Source: Apostichopus californicus
Lineage: Eukaryota > Echinodermata > Holothuroidea > Aspidochirotida > Stichopodidae
DNA length: 53,388 nucleotides
Direction: 5' to 3'
Assembly (NCBI GenBank): GCA_020650975.1
Contig: JAIPMN010000714.1
Span: forward strand, 1 to 53,388
Shown one piece after another: positions 21,001 through 35,000 of the stretch (its first letter is position 1; each line of letters opens with the position of its first letter). The notes under the pieces were generated by a model. The model was not told the DNA's origin, searched no databases, and saw only the letters and a program-made list of their open reading frames with translations. The translations under genes and the position numbers were made by a program.

Positions 21001-22041
21001 ATAAGTAACTTTTTCATCAAGTCATACATCTGGGAACGTCGTTTGGGATATTTTGGCTTGTGTCTTCATTTAAGTGAAGATAATCTCCACGCTCCCTAAG
21101 CTAGCAACAAAATATGTGACCATTATATTTGTTCACTTATTTAAACAGCGAATGGATTTGGTCAATTACTAACAATCCTGTTTAAATAAGAAAGGGCCTA
21201 ACATCTGTATTAATAATTTGAGTATGATCTTGTTAAGAGCTTTCTGATTTTTCTCCATTTTAACAAAATGAAGTTGAGAATAGAATTGACGTACATTTTA
21301 GGGGCGAATGAAAGGATTGCTGTAAAGTGATCTGAGAACTTGAGCACAACTGTTTTTATTAAACTCCACCCCCCCCCTTTTTTTGTTCTTATCATGCTAA
21401 CATATTTGGGGTTCAGATACAGTGTATCTTGGACAAGTAAGTTCTTACATGAAGTTCTTAGAAGACTAGAGAGAGGCCTTGTATAACCTTGAGAATCAGA
21501 CAGTTTGGCACTCACTATGTATATGACAACAGTACATGTGGGAATACCAAAATTAAACAGATCTAAACCTCTATCCTGTCAACAGAAATGAAATATTTCC
21601 TCTCTGTAAATAACTGCTGTGAAATTTCCCATGAACAACAATACTGGATACAAGTTTACTAAAAAAAGTTTTTAGGGTATCAGTATTTCAAGGTCGAGAA
21701 GGTCAAAATCTGAGGTCTGATTGTGAAAACTCGTCCCAAGAAAGATGGGAAAGTGATACATGAAAACAAAACAAAGAAGTCTGTTGTTTGTTGGAGATGT
21801 GATTTATATAAATTAAATATTTGAACCACCTGTAGGAATGTTTGGCTATGAACCATATCATAACAAGTGTTATTGACAATTTCAGATGTATACACTGCCT
21901 GGTACCAAATAGCTTAGTTTCAAACAAAACTGTTAACATTGGAGACCAAACAAGAGTAACAGCAAATACCAACTATAACCTCTCCTAGAACATTTCAAAG
22001 AAAACATTCACACTAAATATATAATGTTTCCAAATGTTGAA
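18091..22041. other. Region between MNK and DPH2
   Basis: I find no conserved coding sequence. It has C runs (18450, 20509, 21368), T runs (18692, 18930) and AT-rich sequence. It probably includes the far 3' UTR of MNK on one side and sequence downstream of DPH2 on the other, as the two genes are convergent. Confidence 0.6.
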
Positions 22042-22047
22042 TTTATT
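22042..22047 (-). terminator. Candidate DPH2 polyadenylation signal
   Basis: AATAAA on the - strand, about 970 bases after the DPH2 stop codon, beside an A/T homopolymer. Nearer hexamer variants could be used instead, and this is the first clear canonical one I noticed. Confidence 0.25.
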
Positions 22048-23017
22048 CAGTTTGAAAAAAAAAAAAAAAAATTACAGATATTTCAAGTGTTATTCTCATC
22101 TCCATCAGGTCCAACCAATCTTTCATATAGTTTTACTTAAGCTTAACAAATTATTCTGGTGCATACAGTACATTCCTTGGCTGTGGCTACCATGGTTACC
22201 AGGTAACTCTAGTAGAGCAATAGTGCAGTTGCTGTGGGGAAACAGGTAAGTGAGGAAGTGAAGTAAATTAAACTTGTACTCCTACTCCCCGCCAAGGGAA
22301 AACTGTTGAATTACACACAGGCAGCTTACTTTAGGAGCTTCAGTAGTCTACCAAAGATTTTTGCAACTTTCTCCATCTTCTTTAAATGAACACAAACAGG
22401 TTAAGGTCAGATCCCCCCCCCCCCCACACACCACCCCCACCCCAACCCCTCCAAAACTAGTCATGACTTGAGTCACTAAATTTCAAAAGTTTGTCAACTA
22501 TTTCACCTATAGTGTTAATACATTGAATCGGGGCAATGAGTCAACATGAGTCGGGAAAATTACTGGCAATGACTGGAACTTGACCTTAAAACAAAATGAC
22601 TTGTTTCAACTCCGCTTTCGGGTGAATTCTGGAGAGTAAAGCACCCCCTTTAAGAGGGAAAGAGACAGATACCCTTTAATTAAGTGTGCAGCTTGTTTCA
22701 AGTGGACTGAGTGAGGATACACAATGTACACATCACATTAATATAAAACAAATTATATCTTCAACACAGATAGCCAGAGGAATGCAAAGAGTGTATCCAA
22801 GCTTTGTATAAAACTACATATTAAATTGTGACTGGAGTGACAATGGCCAACTCCACAGCTTCTTACTTCAGAGCTTATCTTCATTTCTCTGAAATAAACT
22901 TGAAGAAGGTCAATTTTGTACATCAAATACCACTAAATCAGTATGTTCTTGTAGGTGAGTGGAAGCCAATATTGAGCATAGAGAAGGAAGGGGGTATGGG
23001 GGGGGAGGGGTGGGGAT

Positions 23018-26000
23018 TCAGACAGGGGTACCTTCTTCATGTGTGTAACTAGCTGCAATACCACGGGTACCCTCCACTACATCCTGTACCGGAGTCTGAC
23101 CAAGCTCCGCCTCCAGACCTTGCCAAGAGCGATCAGCAAGAAAACCGCCTGCAAAAAAAACAAAGATAAGACAAGATACTACCAAAGTACAAATCTACAC
23201 TAAGCTACAATGCCTACATAGTACATACATATCTGCCAACTCATTAACGGTTTTACAAAGGGACACACAGCTTTACAAAGGGACTCACAGTGTTATGTAT
23301 CTCCTCACAGTGTGACCTTCAAATCTCACAGACCGATATAACAAAAAATATATAAAAAAACCCAGTCAAACAGAGTACACAATGAGTTTTATTTAACTTT
23401 TAGTACATGTTTTGTATTACTTCCAGGTATCAGGCAGCACCTCTCTCTAGGAATTTCATTTTTAGAAATATCCAGGTCTACACCTTTTGAAGAGTTGCCA
23501 GGTTTGCAATAGACGTAGGTGTGTGATATAATAGGGAAAAGCCATAAAAATTACAATGGTTTCTGCTATCCATTGTTCAGACAATATCACAAAATACATT
23601 GTGACGATAGACGACAAAATTTTCCCTAACATTATGACGTGTGCACACGGGACAGTCATACGTTAGGAGATATACCAGTGACAATAAACAGATCTACATG
23701 TATACCATAAAACAGTATTGATTATAAAGAATATTGATGATAAAGTTCAACACTATTCACTACACTACACAGATCTTACGAGACATAATTATTTCATCTC
23801 TCAGATAAACTTCTCCTAGGTTTAGTTGTTTGTTCCCTCACAACTGTAATAGTTCAGGGTATCTATGATGTATTATAAAGGTCATAGTTTAACCTTTGTT
23901 TACAACATTCCTTTTACCATATATCTAAACAAAGGGGGTCACTATTGATCTGGTGCCAATTATCTCAGTCACATGGCTTTAACAACTGTCTGATATTTCT
24001 GCATGGAGACCATGGAAGTACTATAACCTTTCAAAAATATGTTTACAAAACACACACTGAGCATGGAATCCTTATTTTAGAATTCAAATGATACATAAAT
24101 GCTGGCTGCTGTAAACCAGGGTAACAGCTCCAGAATCTGGTATCCTATCTATCTATTGTTGACAAGATGACCACATATTATCTGAATATCTAGTGACAAG
24201 ATATTGATGTTAACCCCATCATGCTGAGATTGGGGTAGTATGGGGGGGGGGGGTATTAAGGGAAGGGAGGAACTCCCAAGGGCATCTCAATATTTGGCTG
24301 TGATATGTTTTCAGGATGATGGCAAAATCGCCCATGCTTCTGTTATACCTCCTCCTGAAAGAACGTCCTTTTTTCCCCAAAAAATAAAATTCCATGGCCA
24401 AAGAACTTGAAAGTATTAACAGGAAGTCTTTATAATTCATCGGTATATATCGAAAAATATGACACTGAGGATCTTTAACCATTAGGAATATGTAGAGAAC
24501 CTTCTGTCCTTATACATCCTGTGTTTATCTAAAGCAAAGCAAAAGAAGGCAAAAAAGTATACCCATTTGGAAGTGCCTGGTTTGCCCCAGCAAGCCCCCC
24601 CCCCTCTCCCACCCTATGGTTGTTTTCCAACATTAATTAATTGGATCTCTCTACTGGTATAAAAGCTGCAAACACACTATTAATTACCTGCAGTATTATG
24701 CAGCACAACTGTCAACGCTTCTTCTCTCTTTACAACAGCGCTGTCGTTATTGCCAAGGTCGGCATCGTCCGATATTCTATTTGACCTCAAACGGCCCGTG
24801 ATCAATGAGACATCGGTTTCACGTAGTGGTGAATCAGGCATGGGTACGTGTTTGGAGGCACCTGGATATCAGAAAAATAAAGAAAGAAAACAATAAAAGA
24901 TTAAATAAAAAAAAAAACCAAAAAAAATATTAACAATGGGAAAAAAAAAGGGGGGGCGGGGGAGAGCACGAGGTAAACATGAAAATTCAAGCAGATGGTT
25001 TACTTTCCATTATGCAAACAGTATTTAGAGGTATGTCACATCTGGTGTAAATATTGGATTGTTATGCATGACACAACAAGGTGAAGAAGGGTGGGAGCTG
25101 GCAAATTAATACTACCCTGGGCGAGGTGGAATTACTTTACATTAGTCACTGTTACCAAGCTGACTAATATAAGTAACATCTGTGAGTTAAGACTATGGAA
25201 TGTTAATTAGTTTAATTATTGGCTTCCATAGAAATGTGACAGACATGGACTGAAATGAATCCAAATTGTCTATTTAGTAAAAAAAATATATAAAATACAA
25301 AATACAAAATCTGAACAAAATGGATAAATTTTGGAATTCTCAACTTTTTAACACTTTTGAGGTTGAATGTTGCTCTGGCAAATTTGAGATGTCCTTCTAT
25401 ATTAAAGGAATACCTCTTACTAGTGTTATTGTTAAATTTGTCTGTTCTATATATCGAACGTAGGTCTTAAACTTTAATAACAAGATCATAAGGCTAGAGG
25501 TCTATTGAAATGGAAATTATCACTAGACATAGGAATGCAAGAGAAACTTCATGCCAACACAAACAGGTGGAAGACTACAAACTAGATAAGCAATAAACAG
25601 AGAGAGGGAGAGAGTCTAGAGCAATATAAACCTATGATGGATTTATATTGCAGGGGGTAGTTGGCATACATCCAGATCCATCACAACATTGAACATTAAA
25701 GAGACTCAGATGGAATGCAAACTGGTAAATCTTCATTGACAGATCATCAACCTGTGCAGCTATAAAGGACAGATTATGGAACATAAAGTTTTCTCAAAGG
25801 AGTTTTGAACGACATACTGTACCGTGAACAGGGTAATAATTATTCCCAAACCACCAAGGAAGCGATACCGAGGATTTTTTAAATTTCGAAGCCATTTTAG
25901 AGTACATATTAATCTATCTAACAATGTTGGCATTGGTTCAACTAGGTCATTTAAAGTTTCCCAATTTAACTATTTTCTAATATTCTATCTTAAAATATTC

Positions 26001-29000
26001 TATTTTCATTTTTTGAAGCACTGCCTGTATTCATGGAAACTATACCTTGTGTGACTGGTTAGGCACAGGTGCATTGCAAAGAAATGGATGGTCATGTACA
26101 ACTTCACTGAATAAAAAGTTCTAGGAATTTGAGTAAACATGAACCGTGCAAGGAAAAAAAAATTAATAAACAAACCAGGGTCTCTACCAATGATAAAATC
26201 TAGCTGGTTGGTAAATCATTGAGTGTGGTATAACTTACAAGAGCTCTAATCACTGGGTTCCAAAAAAAGGGAACCCCTCTCCCCTCCCCCTTTGTCAGTG
26301 CCGAGGCCTCCTGCCGGTAAGACAAGTCAATCATATCTCCAGAGTAGTTCATATCAAAGGAAAGTTTGGATTTTGATCAGTTTTATATTTATTCTCCAGT
26401 TTATACCTCCCTAGGGTGACTTTGACCTTAACATTGTACATTAATATACATGTCATCCAGCATGAAACATTTGAATTTCCTGGTTATATGGTATGCAAGG
26501 TACTGTGGCTTCAGACCTACAATCTCAGCAAAGAAAACAGCCTGTATAGTACCAAGGCCAAGGATGGGTTGGGATAGCTTAGTGTAGAAGAACACAGGAC
26601 TAATAATCCTGAGGTCGCTAGTTCAAATCCTGTTCTAGCCCCCCAAAAAATCTATATATTTAATATTTTCAAGTATATAATTTCCCTGTCATGTTTTCTG
26701 ATAATTCATTTGCTGAAAAGTCTTAAGTATTCCTTCTAAATAAGTCCAATAATGTCCACCTATTGTCAAACTGGAAACAATTATTTTGCTGTCACCCTCT
26801 CCCCCCCCCCCTCCCTTCCCGAACAGTATTCACTTTCCAATGTCTGGGAGTAATTTGGAGGGTCAAGCAAATTCCATCCAATGGACTTTCAACAAATTTG
26901 GCAGCTGAAAGTTTGGACCAAGTTTGCCGACCTTTTAATGGTGGTATTACAAGATCATGAAGGTGTCAGGATTGTTGGGTATTGGTTCATGAGAGATCCA
27001 ACACCCTGGGATATTGAAAAGGTTAAAAACTACAGCTGTTAGACAATCACTTGGCTCAACCCCAACTGGGCAACAGACAGACAAAAATGCCTGGATGATT
27101 TCCAAGCGAATTTAACACTTCAAATTCAGATTGTCAGCCTGTCTGTGATGTTATCAGATCTCAAAGAGGGTTATATGGCTGGGATTTTACCACATCCAGT
27201 GAATGCATCATAACTTAGCTTTGGTGATAAACATATGCACTTGACCTTTGAAATACCTTACTTAATCTTCAAGGGGGAGGGGGAGGGGGAGGGGGAGGGG
27301 GAGGGGAGGGGTGTGGAGGGAGAAGGAGAAGGGACGAGGGATAGTTATATTTCAAGGTACTCTGATGTGAAATATAAAAGAAACATTGTTCATTATATGA
27401 TGGTACTAATATTCAATGAAGACTGCTTTGCACAGTGTAAATCATCATGTGATCTTGTAAACACAAAATACTTTTGCATCACAGTGCAGGCCATTTGTTA
27501 TGAATAAACAACTTTTAATTGTTAGCTAGGAATGTGACGAATAGCTCAAATGGGTATTTAACATTGACTGTAAAGTGTTAAATCTGTAAAGTTGTTTTTG
27601 CTCACATCCTCAGGTTATGTTTCCTCCCCCCCCCCCCCATAGGACACCCACCACTGGAACTAAACTAAACAATCATGGGCATGTTAGGCATTTGTACTAT
27701 GTAAACAATTCTACATTACATACTCAAAAAATTAGAGAAATTCATAGCACAAACAAGATGGAAAGCAGGGATGTGCCCACGCTGGGCGGTGCTGGGCGGC
27801 CCCGCCCAGCACTAAAATTTACCGCCCAGCACTGTCTTAAAAATCGTGAATCCTGCCCAGCACTATTTTCATCTAAAATCCTGACATTCCAAACAATATA
27901 TTCAACATAAATTGAAAAAAAAAATGTAAATTGTTAGCAATCTAGTACTTGTGTATGTGCTTAAAAAGCTACACAAGTGCCAGCATTTGGCATCTGAGCA
28001 CTTTCAAAAATCGAAAAATTTCTCAAAGGGGGGGGACACCCCTCCCTCTTAGACCCCTCCCCAAGGACAGCGATCAGTATACCCGGCACTCAGGAAATCC
28101 TGGGCACATCCTTGGGAAAGAACTAAATCCACATTCCACAAATTCTATAACTTCCTGTTTTCACCATGGAGTACATCTCTCCATAATTCCAGTGTTATCA
28201 TGAAGCTTAAATATTATACAACTGACATGAATTTCATCCTGTAAAGTCATCCCGTACCTTTGCACTATAATCAATTGATCACATCATTGACTGACATATC
28301 AGTTTTAACCTTAATTCTATTGCCCAATCAATAATTCAATAAATCAATCAGTCGCTCTATTTAGTAATGTATTCAGAATCTATTGAGAAGAAAGAAGAGA
28401 AGAACTTTGAGATTATTAAAAAAGAAAATGAAAGGAAAATAACACATATGAGCAGTACAAATCCCAGCCTTAGCCCCAGCCCTCAACCCTAGAAACAATA
28501 TTCACCTGCAAAACTGACAAATAAAAATATAAAAAAAGAGAATCAACAGAAATCTGGGATATTTATAACATACAATTCAAGATTGTGACAGATTTCACCA
28601 AGAAGCTGACAATATACTGTTATTAATTATTTTTATTTTTATATTTTTATTTTTATTTTAATATACTGTTACGAATGACATCTATAGTCACCTAGTGAAC
28701 TGGCAAAGTCGTATGAGAAGGAAATGCTTCCATAATTTAAAGTTTCCTTATTTATACCTATTTGGAATCCAGCCAAGGTAGAAACCTTCCGAAAGGGTAG
28801 TCTATATTTAATTGAGTTAAGTTAAATAATTACCCCCTCTATTCCAGGTCATAAAAAAAAAACAAGCTGAACTTTGACTTACTTTGCAATCAACAAATAC
28901 TAAAACTTAAAGTGTCTAAGCCTTTTGATTGTCAAGAAAAAGAGATAAAAAAGGTAAGAAAAAGAGAGAGATAGAGCAAAAAGATGAATAGTTTAAAGCA

Positions 29001-32000
29001 CAAAATATGTAGCAATCACAGGATAGGCTGGTACCAGAATTGTGCAAGTTGCTCTTCTTGAGATATATCAAATTTAGAAGGATTTAACAGAAAGAACTCT
29101 GTGACCAAAAATAAAAAAACAACAAGAGCCTACACAGGCTTACTATGAATTTACCTGCATTCCATGTTTCTAACTACAAGTGCAAAGTGCAATAGTTGCT
29201 AAGGCTAGCAAGAAATTAGCTTTCAGTTTTAGGAATCTCTCCTCATTCACAAAATACGGTAATAAAGACTCTGTGAAAGTCACTGTAATAATTAACAGAT
29301 GTCAAGTTAGATGTTAAGTCAAGACAAACGCTGCCCTCACCGGAGATGATATGCTAGACGGACTGAGAGAGTAACACCTCTACAAGCTAACTTATCACTG
29401 GTGAGTGCCCCTGTACGTAGATGTAGCCCCACGGCTGCGATAGGGCCCCGGAATACGACAGTCTCAAGCTATATATTTCATCCAATGAATTGCTCAGGCT
29501 TGCTACAAGCATCATCAACATACTGCATCACAGAAAACATGAAGGGAAACAAAGTGGAAATGTTATATTACAAAGCCCTATTGTAGCCGAGGGGCTACAT
29601 ACTAAATATATGTAAACATACTAGTGTCTCTATATAATCAGCTGACATGTAACTGATACACACAGTTGCAATGCTGGCTTTATCGCGCTTGCTATTAAAA
29701 CACAGTAATACAGTCTAATGTGTATCCTGCTAATTCCACATTACACTTTAATAACAAAACTGAAACTGAGTGATCATGCACTACTTTTGTCTTCCGGAGG
29801 GCATAAAGAACTAGTAAATGCCATTAACTGGTGAAACAGAAAACAGTCTATTCATCCCCCCCACCCCCCCCCCCAACCTTTGTCTTCTCTTACAAACGAC
29901 TTGCAGCCCAATCCATCCGTGACAAATGGTCGGATGCACATGAATGGTAAATGCCTTGAAATCAATTGTAAAAGTACTCCATACCTGGTTTTTGAAATTC
30001 GTCATAGATTATGACCTGACCTTTATAAGGAAATAGTAGTATTTTGTTGATAATAGTTTTGCAAATTTCCCGGGGATAGAGTTTTTGCTAGTTAATAGGA
30101 GTATGTACATAATTATTGGCACTAATTATTCAGTGAGTTTGGAAGCTAAATTACTTTGTTCACAAGAAAAGCTACAGCTAAGTAAATGCATTCATATTTT
30201 TGATGTTGTTGTTGTTGCTGTTGTTGAATCCATTCAAATTCCCCACTCCTGATATTCTAACCACATACTCTAAAACACTACTCAACTATTCAAAACACAC
30301 AAGGCCAGGTTGTTCCGTCTCATAACCAATATAATTTGTAGGGATGTACTCATGCCGGGCGGCTGCGCTCAGAAGTTCTGAATGCCGCCCAGCCCAGACA
30401 GTACTTTAAACATTTCCGCCCGGCACTCTTTTCGATGATTTATTTTAATAAATTTTACTGTTACCAAAATATGGTTGAATACTTGGCACAGAAGTTATGG
30501 CCAGAATAGGATAAAGATAGCATCATTTGCCATCTAAGCATAATTCATTTGCAAAGTTTCCAAAGGGGAGGGGGCAACCCCAATCCCTGAGACCCCTCCC
30601 CCATGACTTGGATCAATCTACCGCACAAATCCGCTCGGCCCTCAAATATTCCTGAGCACATCCCTGAATTTATGAGGTATTCTTGTATGAAAAAAGATGA
30701 TAATGGCAATCTGTTTACTTACTTCCTCATGACTACCAATTTAAATAAATTCATGATTTCTTCACATTTTCTTTTTTCCAAGTATAGAGCCCGTGAAAAT
30801 GCAGATTGTGACCAATTTATTGGCTGTAAAGCTTCTTTTCTCTTGTTTTTGCCACTTTTAGAAGTTCTTGTTACTTGCTAAAGGTTGTTAATAACTAGTT
30901 AGATCATAAAATGGACTACTGAAGCAACCAGTCCAGACAAGTCCTGATTCAAGGTTTAATTGTGTATGTCACTGATACAGAACAAAATCAAGAAGTTGGA
31001 ACAACATTTTACCCTGATGACACCAAAGGTCACCCAATATCTTTCCATAAAGTTTGAAGTAGCCAGGGGTTTAGCTTCACAGTTTGTACACTATGAGCCG
31101 TGACCCAAAAGTGGGTTGTGAAAGTTTACGATGGGTCGCAGGATCTTTCCAGACTTTGGAAACTTTATCTGCAGGTTTTTCCAATGCTACCTTGCATTCT
31201 GATGGATGGGGTTTTGGTGGGCCGTGGCTCAGCAAGATAGTGATTTTTTGTTGTTGTATCTATGTGGACTACCATTCTCTTCAATAACTCAGTAGTAAAA
31301 TTATGTTTGATTTGTAAAACAGGAACTGACTCTTCATATTTTGGTAAGGCGTTAGTTCATTTTCTACGAGCCATTTGAAATTGTCGCATATTTTAACCGA
31401 CAGTGAACTTATAGGAAGCAGGTATGAAACCCATTGAGAAAACTGCTGTTTTATTCTTCAATTTGCACATTGATTGTTTTGACCCTGGATTGGATATGGT
31501 TTCAGCTTTTGCTGCAACGCTTGTGAAAGGTTATACAACAGAAATGAACATGGTTTATTTATTTATTCATTATCAATTTTCCCTGCAAGCCTTGTGACTG
31601 TTTTAAAATAATAATGAACATTGTCCATTCATCATCTAAAGCATGTAATTTTGATCCATTCGTTGAAGAAAACAAACATTTCTTTTTCATTGTGCGTACA
31701 TGACATTGCGCTCACTTGCTTGCTTCAATTTTCACCGCAAGGCTTGTGACGGTTTTACAATAGAAATGGACATGGTTTATATCTCATCTCAAAGCATGTA
31801 ATGTTGAAGAAAAACAGTACTTTTCTGTTCATTGTGCACCTGATTACATTGCGCATGTTTGCTTCAAGTTTCACAAAGTAACGGGGAAAATTCAAATAAA
31901 ATGAATCTCATAAATAGCATGTGTGGAACTGAATGCAAATTGGATGCTTAGGTAACATTCCTTGTTACAATGTCCGAAATAGATTTACCTCCAAACTCAC

Positions 32001-35000
32001 GGCAGCTGTCACTAAGAAATCAAAATTTAAGTTCAAGGAGGAGCCTAGTATCATACTAACCTGGTAATATATCGCGAAAGTCTGTGGTATAGTCTCCAGT
32101 CCATTCTCTGGCTTGATTACAAGCAATCTCCATTTCAAAAGGTGTCACCACCGGTTGGTAGAATTCTTTTGAGTCTATCAGAGTATTCTCTTGGCAGGCG
32201 ACCAAAACGTACGCTTGCACTTCCATGAAATTGGCCAGCTTGGCCACGTTCAACTTGCCGACTGCGAAGGTGTAGTACTTCTTGCCCGCCTTCTTCATAA
32301 TCGTCTTCAAGTGGCCGACAATGTCCAGATATTTTGCCACCCCCAACGTCCCTACCAGGATGCCGACGATTCCGGCGTCCTTGGCCCTCTCGATCATGTA
32401 GTACCTCTTCATGAGCAGTTTGTTAACATTCAGAGTCTCTTTACGGTTAGTCCTAGTCTCGGGGTCGTACGTGTAAAACGGACACTTGTTTAATGACATC
32501 ATCAAGTTTTTCAACGTTAACGATTCGGCGCCTATATAGAATATTGCATAATTTTCCACGTCGTGGTCGGTGGGGAGGCTAAATTCTCTCCCGCTGACCG
32601 TGTGAGTTGTAACATTTTCCTTTTCCTCTGTGTGATGGATCGGGGAGGGCGCCGACTCGTTGGTTTGGTCTGCATGTCCAGGTTCCTTCCTGAAACTCTC
32701 TCTACGAGGTATCTTTGAAACTAATACATTGTTATCTGTAGACTGCAACCTCTCCTCCAATTCGTCTGCGAGATAAAATGGGAAGGAATCCGCTATTAAA
32801 ACATAATTTTGCATAACCATAATAAAAACTGGCCAAAGAAAAAAGATGAATAATCTTCAGGATACATGTGCAGAATTCCAACACTGTTGGATAATCACTG
32901 AACAATCTGATGTATCGGCAACAGATAGCAAAGCTTGATAAGAAAGAAACTAATTCAAGAAGGTTTAAATGTACTCAATTAAAGACGATGCAGACCTCAC
33001 TGAAATAGTAGATTCAAAAGGAAGAAGAAGTGATCGGTGACGTAGAGGTGGGTCAGGACAGTCGCAGCACTAAAATGTTAACAAGACCAGGTAGATGGGA
33101 TAAAAGTGTATCAGTAGAGAGAAGAAGAGAGGTAGGGGAAGAAGTCAATCAATCTTGTTTTCAAATGTTGTCAAGTTGTATGAGAAGTCCTCGATACAAG
33201 ACTGTAAAAACTTGAAACTTAAATTGCTAAATGAGCATTTGAAATTGGTAAAAGATCTGGGGGAAAAAATGGTCAATTTATGTGATTTAAATATTACCAA
33301 TAATTTTACCTCCCCATTTTAAAGAGAATGAGATGGCACAATGAAACTTCACAACATTGTATTTTGTTTCGTCCCTTTTTCAAGTTGAACAACGGTTTTG
33401 TGAGTGGAATCAACCTTCTTACTTACTTTTGTATGTTAACGTGCAAATTCAACACAAGCCTGTAATGTTTACAAACAGGTCAAATTGAGCTTGGTCCCAC
33501 ATTAATGTGGGACCTATATATGTGGCTTTCATTCAGGTGACACTTAAGCAGACAGTTGTATTCACAGACAGTGTTACACAAGGAATGAGTCAGCAAATTA
33601 ACAACCTTAACAGAATAATTCTTTCCAATCAAAGAATGTGAAAAAAGAATATTGCAGAAAGGATACAAATTTGTAGTGGATGTAAGAAGCTGAATTTGAC
33701 AAGTTTGTTGCTATGGAAGTGGACTTTACTTGGTCAGATTATAATATTAGCTGAATGCATCTGCAGAGCAATAACCCCGACACAATCAAAATTGGAATCT
33801 CCAATACTGGAAACTATATTGTTTACTTTGTTGTAGTAATATCGCAAGCAAAATTAAACTTTGTTCAACAAAAAGATGATTTACCCTTTAGCATCTCAGA
33901 ATAGGAGCTGCAGCTATTCCTGTCATTAACATGCTCAACATTTAATAGCTAGACACTTTAAAACATATATATATTGTGGAGTCTTTAGTGCACACTGCCC
34001 TATAAATACTTCAAAGTTCTCTGGCAGAAATTGGAATGTGATCATAAAATGAAAATACTAACCACTAGTGGCTTAATGTTTTTACTTAGTTCATTACTTA
34101 GTTCTTTACTGCTTTGTAATGCAAGCATACAGAAATGTGTAAGCATTTAGATCTCTAGGAATAGTAGTTGAAATTGCAGAATTCAAGCAAGTGTTTTTCT
34201 TTCAATTAACAAAACAATATTTCCAATGTCAAGGAATGGCATCTTAAGCAATACATAGAATGAGGCAGTAGGTAAAGTTGTCAAAGCTCTTAAGAGAATA
34301 TTTGTCATTGACTCCAATTTCTGGCCCTTCTTTGCAAGGGAAAAGGGGAGAGGAGAAGGGGGAGGGTGTTATTGAAATGTAATAGCAAATTTCAATTTGC
34401 CATCATCACTGTCAGTTATTTCACATATTTTCTTTTTTACAGAAAATTGCTCGACAAGTTATGTTAAGTTACCTGAGATGTGTGCATAGATGACATCATA
34501 AAGTACAATGACATGTTGCTCTGACTGACTGAACAGCTCCCGAAATGACTTGATCAAGTCTTCCACGTCCACTGGTTGCCTCCCATATATATGAAGGACG
34601 GGTAACCGTGTCGTGGGGCTGAGGCAAGAGCGTCCGAAGTGTATGATAGAGTCTGCTTCCGCATGCTGAGCTGCTATTTCATCAACACAGCAACTGTAAG
34701 GATGGGAAAAGGTACTGTAAAGTATTACATAACCACAAAAGGAGAAGAAAAAGATTTCAGGAATGGAAGATTGAAAACAAAAACATCATGAGGGCTAAAT
34801 AGTATAACAGGGCTGGAAAGCAAAAATATTTGCCTTTGCATTAAAGCTGCATTTTGGATTTATTCTCATCAAAAGTATACTTTCAATGCTGCAGGATGCT
34901 ATGGCAATTTCATGTCAAATAATGAAATAAAGGTAAATCTATTTTGGCAACTTTCAAAAGTTGTTTTTACCTGTAATTACTTCTAACATGTGAATCTGTC

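Larger units (their letters stand above)
24862..32060 (-). other. DPH2 intron 4 (7.2 kb), repeat-rich
   Basis: The largest intron in the window. It contains a tRNA-like sequence, two copies of a GGGATGT-ended mobile element, a G/A microsatellite, a 25-bp inverted repeat and a degenerate tandem repeat, each listed separately. Short open frames here are not protein-like. Confidence 0.85.

Noticed and set aside
31084-31287. Open frame with GTGACCCAAAAGTGGGTTGTGAAAG-like sequence
   Set aside because: The DNA resembles the non-coding end of hAT-type elements (repeated GGGTCGC/GGGTTGTG phrases), but I cannot find the other end or a duplication, so I do not call an element.
32766-32820. Start of DPH2 at the ATG at 32820
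   Set aside because: These codons are intron read-through. The protein is continuous only if exon 34693-34473 joins at 32765, and conserved N-terminal exons exist upstream.
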